DNA from: Pseudomonadota bacterium
GTDB lineage: Bacteria > Desulfobacterota > Syntrophorhabdia > Syntrophorhabdales > Syntrophorhabdaceae
DNA length: 64,000 nt
Assembly (NCBI GenBank): GCA_026388275.1
Contig: JAPLKB010000042.1
Span: 17,744-81,743 of the forward strand
Direction of reading: 5' to 3'
The stretch's first letter is position 1, and each line of letters begins with the position of its first letter. A program made the translations under genes and the position numbers. Below the pieces are notes generated by a model that saw only the letters and a list, made by a program, of their open reading frames with translations, made no database searches and was not told the DNA's origin. This document shows, in pieces, positions 17,597 to 24,761 of the stretch.

Positions 17597-19280
17597 CGGG
17601 CAAACCGGATTTACAAAAAATGAAAATGAGTCTTTTTTACGTCGTGCTCTTGAATATCAAAAAATGGGTTTTTCAATAATTCCATTAAGAATCGACAAAA
17701 CGCCACACATTAAATGGGAAGCTTTTCAAAAGCAAAAAGCAAAGATCGGAGATGTTACAGGTTGGTGGAAAAAATGGACTGATGCTAATATCGGCGTCGT
17801 GACAGGGTCTATATCCGGGCTTGTTGTGGTTGATGTCGATGATATGAAGATCGGGCTTTCAGAGCTTGCAAAGGTAATCCCGGTAGGCATTGAAACACCA
17901 ACAGCGCAAACACCTTCAGGCGGACTACACTTTTATTTTAAACATCCGGACAGAAGAATCGAATGCAATAGAAAAACTATTCCGGGTTGTGATTTTCAAG
18001 GCGATGGGGGCTACGTCGTTGCACCGCCTTCGTATTGTGAGTATATAAAGCATGGCAAGGATATAAAGGGTTCTTATACATGGGTTAAATCCCCTGATGA
18101 TTGCACCTTTGCGCCTTTGCCTGAAGCATATATAAATGCATTTGATTCTTTTAATAATAATTCTTTATATAAGGGTGGTAAGGTTGACACCTTACAACAC
18201 CTTACAGACCTTACAGAACCTTACAGATATTTCATTGAAGGCCGCAGGGATGAGGACATTTTTCGTATTGCCAATGCACTTGTAAAGGCCAATTGTGCAC
18301 CCGGTATTATACAGCATGTGCTTAATATACTTGCACTTTCTTGTGATCCACCTTTTCCTGAAAAAGACATTAATGCGAAAATTCAGTCAGCTTTACAGCG
18401 CGCGGCGCGACGTGAAAGAAACCTTTTGGAAGAAATTAGGACGTGGTGGACCTTACAAGAAGGTTACACAGACCTTACAAATATGAAACAGACCTTACAA
18501 CTCCTTACAAAGGAAGAACGGAACCATGCTGATGTCATAATTCACAGACTCAAGGAGGAAGGTTTCATTGAGAAGTACGGTAACAAAGCAGGCGTTTATC
18601 GCCGTGTTGACAAGGATTTTGAGCGTGTCGACTTTCTCAGTGCTTCAGGAAGAGAGACAAATATTAACCTACCGCTTGACTTAAACGACCTTGCAAAACT
18701 ATACGCCGGAAGCATTATTGTCGTTGCCGGTAGCAAAGAGGCAGGCAAAACCGCGTTCCTTCTAAATATCGCTTTAGCTAATTTGGGTAAAAAGCGCATT
18801 GTTTATCTCAATTCTGAAATGGGAGAGGACGAGTTGAAAAATCGCCTTCTAAATTTCGGCAACGTAAAACTTGAGACCTGGGCGGAAAAAATGGAAGTAT
18901 TCAGGCTAAAACCGACGCAGACCCCGGCGGACTTTATTGACGGATCGGACACTATCTGGATTGTAGATTATCTCGAAATTGCAGAGGACTTCTCAAAGAT
19001 AGCCCTTCCTATAGCTCATGTTCACGGAAAGTTAGGAAATGGCCTTGCCTTTATCGGCCTACAGAAGGCAGATGATAAAGAGATAGGACGCGGGGCCGAC
19101 TTCAGTAGAGAAAAGGCGCGCTTGTATATTTCTCTTGATTGGGATTCGGAACGCCGACAGAATCGGATAAAAATTATTGATTGTAAGGCATGGAGAGACA
19201 GGAACCCGCGCGGGCTTTACAGATATTACAAATTGGTAAAGGGGGCTGGCATTATTCCACAAGGGAATTGGCAGGAATGA
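17577..19280 (+). CDS. Bifunctional primase-polymerase / RecA-like ATPase (satellite replication protein)
   Basis: A 567-residue replication initiator of the integrated element. The N-terminal prim-pol domain (about residues 15-190) shows PLRIDKTPHIKW, NIGVVTGSISGLVVVDVDD with the metal-binding aspartates, TPSGGLHFYFKHP and GDGGYVVAPPS. A primase C-terminal segment (about 210-280) follows. The last part is a RecA/DnaB-like ATPase with Walker A GSKEAGKTAF and a Walker B-like TIWIVDYLEIAED. I start at the ATG at 17577 rather than the GTG at 17568. Such fusions let phages and satellites replicate independently. Repeated CCTTACA-type motifs occur inside the gene near 18190-18510. Confidence 0.85.
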   Translation: MDIITDNGQTGFTKNENESFLRRALEYQKMGFSIIPLRIDKTPHIKWEAFQKQKAKIGDVTGWWKKWTDANIGVVTGSISGLVVVDVDDMKIGLSELAKVIPVGIETPTAQTPSGGLHFYFKHPDRRIECNRKTIPGCDFQGDGGYVVAPPSYCEYIKHGKDIKGSYTWVKSPDDCTFAPLPEAYINAFDSFNNNSLYKGGKVDTLQHLTDLTEPYRYFIEGRRDEDIFRIANALVKANCAPGIIQHVLNILALSCDPPFPEKDINAKIQSALQRAARRERNLLEEIRTWWTLQEGYTDLTNMKQTLQLLTKEERNHADVIIHRLKEEGFIEKYGNKAGVYRRVDKDFERVDFLSASGRETNINLPLDLNDLAKLYAGSIIVVAGSKEAGKTAFLLNIALANLGKKRIVYLNSEMGEDELKNRLLNFGNVKLETWAEKMEVFRLKPTQTPADFIDGSDTIWIVDYLEIAEDFSKIALPIAHVHGKLGNGLAFIGLQKADDKEIGRGADFSREKARLYISLDWDSERRQNRIKIIDCKAWRDRNPRGLYRYYKLVKGAGIIPQGNWQE

Positions 19281-19304
19281 ATAATACAAAAAGAGGTGAA
19301 ATGA

Positions 19305-19652
19305 ATGGAAAACATTAGTTACAAAGACATGGATGTTATCGGCGGCGAAGAAGTTAGAATATCAAGGGAGCAGAATCTCTACCCGGATATGCAGAACGGG
19401 CAGCACTTTACAACTCTTGAAGCATTGCCGGGCTATCTTGCCGGACAGATCAGCACGTCAAGCAATCCGACAGTGACAATGCAGCATCTTTCCGAACAGC
19501 TACTACAGGGCGGCCTTATGATGCCGCAGGAGTATGTTCGTTTCCAAACTCTTACCAATGAGATGAAGGCAGCAAACACAGACGAAAGCAAAACCGAAAT
19601 TCTGAAAAGAACAACAGTTTTCTTAAACGGGCTACGGCCTAAAAAAATTTAA
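19305..19652 (+). CDS. Hypothetical protein of the integrated element
   Basis: A 115-residue protein with no family I recognise. It is polar, helical in its second half (HLSEQLLQGGLMMPQEYVRFQTL...) and without membrane or signal segments. AAGAGGTG precedes the ATG. It follows the primase by 24 bp and precedes the coiled-coil gene by 12 bp, so it belongs to the same transcription unit. Its position fits a replication or packaging helper, but nothing in the sequence proves this. Confidence 0.65.
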   Translation: MENISYKDMDVIGGEEVRISREQNLYPDMQNGQHFTTLEALPGYLAGQISTSSNPTVTMQHLSEQLLQGGLMMPQEYVRFQTLTNEMKAANTDESKTEILKRTTVFLNGLRPKKI

Positions 19653-19664
19653 AGGGGGTTTCAC

Positions 19665-20240
19665 ATGGAAGATGTTTTAAAAAGGATTGAATCGACTTTG
19701 GCCTCATCAAATGCAGCCGGTAATCTTGCAGGGTTTGCAGAGGACAGGACAGAAACAGAGAAAACAAAATCTGATATTGAATCTGATATTTTCTTACTTC
19801 AGGCAGACCATAAAACTCTATCCGATTCCCTCAGTTCTGCTACAGATGAAAAAGAGATCGACGAAGGGACCTTAAAGCTAATTCAGATTGAGAAGAAGAT
19901 TGCACTTAAAACAGAGAAACTACCGGCTTTAATTGCATCGTTGGCAGAGACCGAACGACAGGAAAAAGAATACAGGTTAGCTCACAAGCTCGATGCTGAT
20001 TTATGGCGGCCCGTCCGGGAACCGATTCAACAGCAGGCGGCGGTGTTGCATCACAATCTAATAAAGGCGTTGGAAGCAATAAACGATTTTGATAGTGAAA
20101 TTTACAAACTCTTCCACAAGTACAATGCAAGCCCGAACAAGTCAGAGCTTGAAGCTATGCTCATGACTTTTATCGGTCCTAAAACCGGCTTTTATATTGA
20201 TTTGGTGCCTGTTCACGATAAGCGCAAAATGACAGAGTAA
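19665..20240 (+). CDS. Coiled-coil hypothetical protein of the integrated element
   Basis: A 191-residue protein dominated by charged heptad-like helices from about residue 25 to 110 (DRTETEKTKSDIESDIFLLQ and following), then a less charged C-terminal segment. It has no signal peptide and no enzyme motif. AAGGGGG precedes the ATG. Long coiled coils of this kind in small phage-like elements often belong to scaffold, packaging or host-takeover proteins, but I cannot assign one. Confidence 0.7.
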   Translation: MEDVLKRIESTLASSNAAGNLAGFAEDRTETEKTKSDIESDIFLLQADHKTLSDSLSSATDEKEIDEGTLKLIQIEKKIALKTEKLPALIASLAETERQEKEYRLAHKLDADLWRPVREPIQQQAAVLHHNLIKALEAINDFDSEIYKLFHKYNASPNKSELEAMLMTFIGPKTGFYIDLVPVHDKRKMTE

Positions 20241-20253
20241 GGAGGATAACATT

Positions 20254-20463
20254 ATGAAAACAATCACATTTCTAACAGAAGTAAGGCAGCATGGCAAACA
20301 GGGTCATAGATTTGCAGGTTCAGCTTTATCAAAATACAGACTTTGTACTTTTGGCAGATCGTTAGAGAGAAGTGATGAGCCTTACGGGGAAGTGGTTATT
20401 CCGATTAAGATGGTGGAAGAGCAGGGCTATCCAACAAGTATAACATTGAATTTTGAGAAGTAG
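20254..20463 (+). CDS. Small hypothetical protein of the integrated element
   Basis: A basic 69-residue protein with a good AAGGAGG site. It is predicted to be mostly beta (MKTITFLTEVRQHG, GEVVIPIKMVEEQG, TSITLNFEK). It is packed tightly between its neighbours, 13 bp from the upstream stop and 8 bp from the downstream start, which supports real translation. No known family is evident. Confidence 0.6.
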   Translation: MKTITFLTEVRQHGKQGHRFAGSALSKYRLCTFGRSLERSDEPYGEVVIPIKMVEEQGYPTSITLNFEK

Positions 20464-20471
20464 GGGGTAAC

Positions 20472-21020
20472 ATGCAACGTGTCAATGATGATGAACTTTT
20501 AAAAATGCTTGACGATAAGATACCACAAAAAGATATTGCAAAGCACTTTGGGGTGTCAAACGGTTGGATTACAAAACGCAAGCAGTTATTGCAGACGCCA
20601 GAACCGGAAAACTTTTCAAAATTGACTGAGCAGCAAAGATGTTTTGTTATTGAAAAGGTTAAAGGCCGAAGCAATGTTGATGCGGCTTTTACTGCTTATA
20701 ACGCCACATCAAGGGATAGTGCTCGAAATATCGCTTCTGACTTGATGCAGAAGGATGAAATAAATTTATCAATCCGGGAATTAATGGAAAACCACGGGTT
20801 GACAAGAATCTATCGCATTAAGAGGCTTAAACAACATGTTGACAATAAGTCTCCTGATATTTCCCTGAAAGCATTACACCAGTCATGGCAGTTAGGTGGG
20901 GACTATGCGCCAACACAAACTAAGAATCTCAACCTCAATGTAGATGTAATCCCGGAGTTAGATCAAGCACTGATTGAAAGATTCAGGATAAAGCCTATTT
21001 TACCTGATGAAAATGAATAG
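20472..21020 (+). CDS. Terminase small subunit-like DNA-binding protein
   Basis: A protein of 182 residues. Residues 1-40 form a helix-turn-helix (DIAKHFGVSNGWITKRKQ). The segment LTEQQRCFVIEKVKGRSNVD followed by AAFTAYNATSRDSARNIAS matches the TerS pattern in which L(T)..Q..FV is followed by ..AAI.AGY....A...A. TerS recognises packaging sites on phage genomes. A lone TerS without TerL or capsid genes is typical of satellites that redirect helper-phage packaging. It is followed by a C-rich tract that could be a packaging site. A plain HTH regulator is the alternative. Confidence 0.62.
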   Translation: MQRVNDDELLKMLDDKIPQKDIAKHFGVSNGWITKRKQLLQTPEPENFSKLTEQQRCFVIEKVKGRSNVDAAFTAYNATSRDSARNIASDLMQKDEINLSIRELMENHGLTRIYRIKRLKQHVDNKSPDISLKALHQSWQLGGDYAPTQTKNLNLNVDVIPELDQALIERFRIKPILPDENE

Positions 21021-21065
21021 CGCGTTGGGAAGGGGATATACGATGGAGGGCGAAAAGTTAATTTT

Positions 21066-21096
21066 CCCCCTCCCCCCCCTCGATCCGTGACACCCC
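21066..21096 (+). other. C-rich tract downstream of the TerS-like gene
   Basis: CCCCCTCCCCCCCC (21066-21079), then CGATCCGTGACACCCC. It is the only such tract in the window and sits between the TerS-like gene and the next ribosome site. A cos/pac-type packaging site is a possibility; nothing here proves it. Confidence 0.3.
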
Positions 21097-21112
21097 TAAA
21101 GGAGGTTTTGAA

Positions 21113-21382
21113 ATGATGGATAATATTGAAGATGTTTGCAGTTATTATTATAAGTGTGAAGTAAACATATGCCCGCTTGACCCTGGTATAGCTGACAGGA
21201 ATTATATTTCAGGTGAAAAGGTATGCAGGAAGATTCTTGATTACCTCGAAGGCAAACCGACAAAACTCGACGAACAGATACGAAAAACAGAACATATCTG
21301 GAAAGCAAAGTACGGGAAGAAACTCGAAGCACGTTTAAATAGTAGAATGCAGATAAGAGAAGCATTCAGAAAGGCAGTTTGA
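21113..21382 (+). CDS. Small Cys-rich hypothetical protein of the integrated element
   Basis: A protein of 89 residues starting at the ATG at 21113, seven bases after GGAGG. Four cysteines lie in the first 45 residues (VCSYYYKC, NICPLDPG, EKVCRKIL), a spacing that could bind zinc or an Fe-S cluster. The C-terminal half is a charged helix. I do not recognise the family. It precedes the excisionase-like gene, from which it is separated by an 85-bp region rich in GTCAT half-sites. Confidence 0.65.
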   Translation: MMDNIEDVCSYYYKCEVNICPLDPGIADRNYISGEKVCRKILDYLEGKPTKLDEQIRKTEHIWKAKYGKKLEARLNSRMQIREAFRKAV

Positions 21383-21385
21383 AAG

Positions 21386-21460
21386 CGTCATACAGCAGTC
21401 ATTGTTTCACATTGTGAGTATGACATGACTATTAGTATTCATGACAATTTGAGGTCATAG
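21386..21460. promoter_or_regulatory. Cluster of GTCAT/ATGAC half-sites before the excisionase-like gene
   Basis: Six GTCAT or ATGAC half-sites lie within about 75 bp, including an outer GTCATA/TATGAC inverted pair and direct CATGAC copies. The density suggests binding by the adjacent HTH proteins or a control region for excision. Confidence 0.4.
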
Positions 21461-21467
21461 AAAGGAT

Positions 21468-21758
21468 ATGAAAACCATACTTGAACCGGAAGATATTCAG
21501 GCAATAGCTGAAAAAGTTATTGAACTTATCCGGCCTTTATTATCACAAAATAAGCCTTCTGAATCCATTATGGATAAGAAAGGTTTATCTGAATATCTTC
21601 AAGTTGACGTTTCATGGATTGACAAGAACCTTTACCAATTGCCGCACTTCAAGGCCGGGAAGTATGTCCGATTCAGGCAAGTCAACATTGACAAGTGGAT
21701 AAACAGTATTGAAAAGACCCCTTTACCTTATCTTAAATTGTTGAAAAATAACAGGTGA
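21468..21758 (+). CDS. Excisionase/AlpA-type helix-turn-helix protein
   Basis: A protein of 96 residues. The C-terminal half has the MerR-like HTH_17 layout: MDKKGLSEYLQVDVSWIDKN, then a wing LPHFKAGKYVRFRQVNIDKWI. Such proteins act as excisionases or as activators of integrase genes and bind arrays of short sites. AAAGG precedes the ATG. It lies between a region of GTCAT half-sites and the repressor-like gene, on the integrase side of the element, which fits a role in excision control. Confidence 0.8.
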   Translation: MKTILEPEDIQAIAEKVIELIRPLLSQNKPSESIMDKKGLSEYLQVDVSWIDKNLYQLPHFKAGKYVRFRQVNIDKWINSIEKTPLPYLKLLKNNR

Positions 21759-21834
21759 ACCCTTGATTGTAAGTCAAATTACTGTAAAAAAGATACTTAT
21801 AAAATCAGGTATTTACAATGCAATGTGAAGTGAA

Positions 21835-21843
21835 TTGTGAACT
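21835..21843 (-). promoter_or_regulatory. Inverted copy of the AGTTCACAA motif
   Basis: TTGTGAACT on the plus strand is the reverse complement of the arm-type motif seen near both element ends. It lies 12 bp before the -35 box of the Xre gene. Confidence 0.35.
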
Positions 21844-21854
21844 CAATATTTTAC

Positions 21855-21883
21855 TTGACTTCTAACTATGTTAGATATATAAA
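21855..21883 (+). promoter_or_regulatory. Promoter with built-in palindromic operator, Xre-type regulator gene
   Basis: TTGACT (21855-21860) and TATAAA (21878-21883) have exactly 17 bp between them. The spacer contains TCTAAC-TAT-GTTAGA (21861-21875), a perfect 6-bp-arm palindrome. The predicted start falls at or just before the ATG at 21891, so the mRNA would be leaderless, as known for the lambda repressor. Confidence 0.65.
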
Positions 21884-21890
21884 TATGATT

Positions 21891-22136
21891 ATGGATGCTT
21901 GGACACCAGAAAGGATTAAAGGATTGAGAAATAGATTTAATTTATCTCAAGTGGCTTTAGGCGGGCTTACCGGTGTATCAGGCAATTATATCTGGATGTT
22001 AGAAGGAGGTGATAAAACTAAAAAGCCGTCAAAAACACTGTGTCTGTTGTTAGATCGTATTGAAAAGGAATTACAGGAAAATGAAAACGAAAAGGAGGTT
22101 ATGAGACATGGCACGAAAGATAAAAGGTCTTTATAA
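21891..22136 (+). CDS. Xre-family helix-turn-helix regulator
   Basis: A small repressor-like protein, 81 residues from the ATG at 21891 (MDAWTPERIKGLR...). It is one Xre HTH domain, with LSQVALGGLTGVSGNYIWML as helices 2-3, and a charged tail. The open frame could start at a GTG at 21837, but that would place the start upstream of the promoter. It overlaps the integrase gene by 29 bp, so both are probably expressed together. The palindrome in its own promoter suggests autoregulation and control of integrase. Confidence 0.82.
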   Translation: MDAWTPERIKGLRNRFNLSQVALGGLTGVSGNYIWMLEGGDKTKKPSKTLCLLLDRIEKELQENENEKEVMRHGTKDKRSL

Positions 22137-23190
22137 ACGTGGTAATGTCTGGTGGTGCTGTTATAAGGATTTAACCGGGAAGATTGTCCGGGAAACAACA
22201 AAGCACGCGGATTATGACAAAGCGGTAGAATTTCTCACAGAAAAAAAATTCAATGTTCAAAGAGGAATAGAACCTGAAGTTATTCAAAATATCAATTATA
22301 CCTTTAAGGAGCTTGTTGTTGAATATCTGAAATGGTGTGAAAGACAACGGAGCTTTGATAGTAAAAAGATATTCATAAAACAATTGCTTGATGCTTTCGG
22401 ACATATGCCTTTGAAGAATTTCAACACCATGATGGTTGAACAATTCCAGACAGATCGTATTCAAAAAGGAAACAAACCGGCTACAGTCAACAGGCTTGTT
22501 GCTACACTGAAACATTCATTTACAAAGGCTTATGACTGGAACATGATAACCGAAACAATATTGAAAAAGGTAAGAAAGGTGAAGCTTCTGGAAGAAAATA
22601 ACCGGCGACTGCGTTATTTATCAAAAGAAGAATGTCAGGCCTTAGTAAATGCCTGTGATGCTCATTTAAAGCCGATTGTTATTACAGCATTAAACAGCGG
22701 TTGCAGGAAGGAAGAAATATTAAGCTTGAAGTGGGATCAGATAGATATGAAACATGGTTTTATTCTGTTAGATATAACAAAGAACGGCGAAAGAAGGGAA
22801 ATTCCTATCAATGGCACTTTGCGTACTACCTTTGAAGCATTACCTCGAAGGCTTGACGGCGGTTATGTATTCTTTGATCCAAAGAACGGCGCAAGGTATC
22901 AGGAAGTCAAAAGGTCATTTGCTACAGCATTGAGAAAAACAGGAATAAGAGACTTTCACTTTCACGACCTTAGACATACCTTTGCTTCACATCTTGTTAT
23001 GGCAGGCATAGATTTAACAACAGTTTCAAGGCTTTTAGGACACAAAAGCCTTGCAATGACTTTGAGATATTCACATTTATCACCACAACATTTCACAAAG
23101 GCGGTTGACGTACTCGACAACGTTTTAAATGATAATTTTAATTCCACTTCACATTTAGTTCACAATCAAAGGATAGTTCACAATGGCTAA
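22108..23190 (+). CDS. int: Tyrosine recombinase (integrase) of the tRNA-Lys element
   Basis: Site-specific recombinase of 360 residues. The N-terminal arm-binding region, a SAM-like core-binding domain (about 65-150) and the catalytic domain are all present. Catalytic residues are visible: Arg in NSGCRKEEILSL, His-x-x-Arg in HFHDLRHTFASH, His in LLGHKS and the nucleophilic Tyr in LRYSHLS. AAGGAGG precedes the ATG at 22108. It ends 21 bp from attR and points at the tRNA-Lys 3' end, the classical arrangement for tRNA-targeting islands. Its last codons contain the right-hand AGTTCACAA motifs. Confidence 0.95.
   Translation: MARKIKGLYKRGNVWWCCYKDLTGKIVRETTKHADYDKAVEFLTEKKFNVQRGIEPEVIQNINYTFKELVVEYLKWCERQRSFDSKKIFIKQLLDAFGHMPLKNFNTMMVEQFQTDRIQKGNKPATVNRLVATLKHSFTKAYDWNMITETILKKVRKVKLLEENNRRLRYLSKEECQALVNACDAHLKPIVITALNSGCRKEEILSLKWDQIDMKHGFILLDITKNGERREIPINGTLRTTFEALPRRLDGGYVFFDPKNGARYQEVKRSFATALRKTGIRDFHFHDLRHTFASHLVMAGIDLTTVSRLLGHKSLAMTLRYSHLSPQHFTKAVDVLDNVLNDNFNSTSHLVHNQRIVHNG
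23146..23183 (+). promoter_or_regulatory. Candidate arm-type integrase binding sites, right
   Basis: ACTTCACAT (23146), AGTTCACAA (23157) and AGTTCACAA (23175) lie inside the end of the integrase gene, 30-60 bp from attR. The first two are 11 bp apart, the same phasing as the left pair. Confidence 0.5.
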
Positions 23191-23211
23191 TGCTCATAGA
23201 TGGTTGATTTT

Positions 23212-23259
23212 ATTGGTGGGCCGTGGAGGATTCGAACCTCCGACCAATTGATTAAGAGT
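23212..23259. repeat. Right attachment repeat (attR) within tRNA-Lys
   Basis: 48 bp identical to 16105-16152, covering the tRNA 3' half and CCA end. The intact gene remains on this side. Confidence 0.95.
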
Positions 23260-23290
23260 CAACTGCTCTGCCAGACTGAGCTAACGGCCC
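23214..23290 (-). tRNA. tRNA-Lys (anticodon CTT), integration target
   Basis: A complete cloverleaf with acceptor GGGCCGT/ACGGCCC, anticodon stem GTTGA/TCAAT and loop CTCTTAA, a T-arm with TTCGAAT, discriminator A and an encoded CCA. Its 3' end faces the integrated element. Confidence 0.97.
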
Positions 23291-23437
23291 CGGATTGTTT
23301 TATATAGCACATAAACGAAAGAAAATTCAAACCAATTTTATTTTTAGTTATTGCAAAAGAAATATTTCACATATCTATCAAAAATACGTTGACTAAAGGG
23401 AATCTATTATGATAAAAATGATTGGTTTGAATTGGGT

Positions 23438-23683
23438 ATGTCTATATCTGAAAATAATAAGGATGTAGTCAGATCTTTAATAAGCTTTAGCTCGCTTGGC
23501 TTAGAAATGGGTCTTTCCGTTGCCATAGGCATTGGGATTGGCTACTTTCTTGATTTTTATTTCAAGACATCCCCTTACCTGACCATAATATTTATGCTTT
23601 TTGGCGTCGCAGCAGCATTTAAAACAATATTTATGCTACTGAAGAAGGTTAAAAGGGAAAATGAAAGAAACAACAATAAGTAA
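23438..23683 (+). CDS. AtpZ/AtpI-family membrane protein of the F0 operon
   Basis: A protein of 81 residues with two transmembrane helices. The first contains LGLEMGLSVAIGIGIGYFLD, the glycine-rich pattern of AtpZ proteins; the second is YLTIIFMLFGVAAAFKTIFM. The C-terminus is strongly basic. The ATG at 23438 is chosen over a TTG two codons earlier; neither has a strong ribosome site. AtpZ-type proteins help F-ATPase assembly or Mg2+/Ca2+ transport. It overlaps the next gene by about 20 bp and begins the F0 operon. Confidence 0.8.
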   Translation: MSISENNKDVVRSLISFSSLGLEMGLSVAIGIGIGYFLDFYFKTSPYLTIIFMLFGVAAAFKTIFMLLKKVKRENERNNNK

Positions 23684-24053
23684 TATAGAGCATGTTAATG
23701 TTATCGTGCTTGTAATTGGGTCTATATTATCAATATTGATTATGAGAGAGTTCAAATATCTTTTCAGTTTTGCCTTAGCAAGTTCCATTATGACATTAAA
23801 TTTTAGATTCTTAAAAAAGATTATGGAAGCAGGTTTCCTGAAATCTGAGATCAGCAAAAAAGATCTCATTATTAAACTTCCTTTAAAGTTTCTTGTTCTT
23901 ATGGGTCTTATGGTTGTTATATTGTTGTATGGAGATATCAATGTAGTATTTTTTCTCATTGGTTTATCAACAGTGTTTATATCAATTGTGATAAATCAAA
24001 TAATTATTTTATTCAGTCCTGAGGCAAAAAGGAGGCAAAACAATGGAGCATAG
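23661..24053 (+). CDS. atpI: ATP synthase subunit I
   Basis: A 130-residue protein with four hydrophobic segments (about residues 13-28, 33-48, 72-92 and 95-116) separated by short basic loops. This is the usual AtpI build, which assists c-ring assembly. Its start lies within the preceding gene and its end overlaps atpB by 11 bp, so the operon is translationally coupled. Sequence conservation in this family is low; the call rests on topology plus position directly ahead of atpB. Confidence 0.8.
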   Translation: MKETTISNIEHVNVIVLVIGSILSILIMREFKYLFSFALASSIMTLNFRFLKKIMEAGFLKSEISKKDLIIKLPLKFLVLMGLMVVILLYGDINVVFFLIGLSTVFISIVINQIIILFSPEAKRRQNNGA

Positions 24054-24735
24054 TTTTTCATGGGCTTCTTTATTTCCGTTTCTGCATAATGACCCCCAGG
24101 TAGTAAATGGGATTATTGTTTCAATAATACTTCTCATTATCGTAATTTTAGGCTACAGACAGTTGAAAAGGACGGAAGACGAGGTTGTGCCGGAACCTAA
24201 ATGCACTTTCAGAAACTTTACCGAAATGATTGTTGATAACCTTTCAAGCATTATAACAGATACCATGGGACCGAGAGGCAAGGAATTCGTATTAGTTGTT
24301 GGAACACTTGCTTTATTCATTCTCTTTAACAATCTTTCCGGGCTTGTACCGGGTTTTTCACCGTGCACTGACAATGTAAACACAACATTTGCCTGCTCAC
24401 TGACAGTCTTTGTTATGACACACTATTACGGATTTAAAGAACATGGCGTAAAATATTTGAAACAATTTGTGGGGCCTATGTGGGCGCTCGCACCATTGAT
24501 GATCCCCGTAGAACTTATCGGGCATTTTGCCAGACCATTATCGCTGGGGTTAAGGCTTTTCGGAAATATATTAGGCGACCATCTTGTAACTGCCATTTTT
24601 TTCGGTCTTATACCTTTACTGGTCCCTTTGCCTGTTATGTTACTCGGTTTATTTGTAGCATTTGTTCAAACGTTTGTATTTATGCTGTTGTCCATGGCGT
24701 ATTTCTCAGGGGCAATTTCGCATGAAGAGCATTAA
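24043..24735 (+). CDS. atpB: ATP synthase F0 subunit a
   Basis: The membrane stator subunit that forms the two ion half-channels against the c-ring; 230 residues with five to six membrane helices. The essential Arg lies in the helix PLSLGLRLFGNILGDHL, and the channel helix near the C-terminus (PLPVMLLGLFVAFVQTFVFM) has the conserved Gln. The early PGFSPCTDNVN segment matches the conserved P-x2-P loop only loosely. It is preceded by AGGAGG and followed 26 bp later by atpE. Confidence 0.95.
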   Translation: MEHSFSWASLFPFLHNDPQVVNGIIVSIILLIIVILGYRQLKRTEDEVVPEPKCTFRNFTEMIVDNLSSIITDTMGPRGKEFVLVVGTLALFILFNNLSGLVPGFSPCTDNVNTTFACSLTVFVMTHYYGFKEHGVKYLKQFVGPMWALAPLMIPVELIGHFARPLSLGLRLFGNILGDHLVTAIFFGLIPLLVPLPVMLLGLFVAFVQTFVFMLLSMAYFSGAISHEEH

Positions 24736-24761
24736 AAATTTATAGAAAGGGGTGAGATTTA

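Larger units (their letters stand above)
16105..23259. mobile_element. Integrated 7.1-kb element at tRNA-Lys, phage-satellite-like
   Basis: Bounded by identical 48-bp repeats at 16105-16152 and 23212-23259, the right one being the 3' part of the intact tRNA-Lys. It carries about ten genes, all on the plus strand: unknown, DUF5659-like, primase-polymerase/ATPase, three small unknowns, a terminase-small-subunit-like protein, a Cys-rich protein, an excisionase-like HTH, an Xre regulator and a tyrosine integrase. No capsid, portal, tail or lysis genes are present. The size, the self-replication gene and the lone TerS-like gene resemble phage-inducible islands or other satellites. The kind of element is inference; the integration is visible. 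Confidence 0.85.

Noticed and set aside
18180..18510. Possible CRISPR-like or iteron array of CCTTACA motifs in the prim-pol gene
   Set aside because: The motifs are short, irregularly spaced and in coding sequence reading LTDLT/LQ-type codons; no CRISPR repeat-spacer structure is present. An iteron origin is not excluded but is unsupported.
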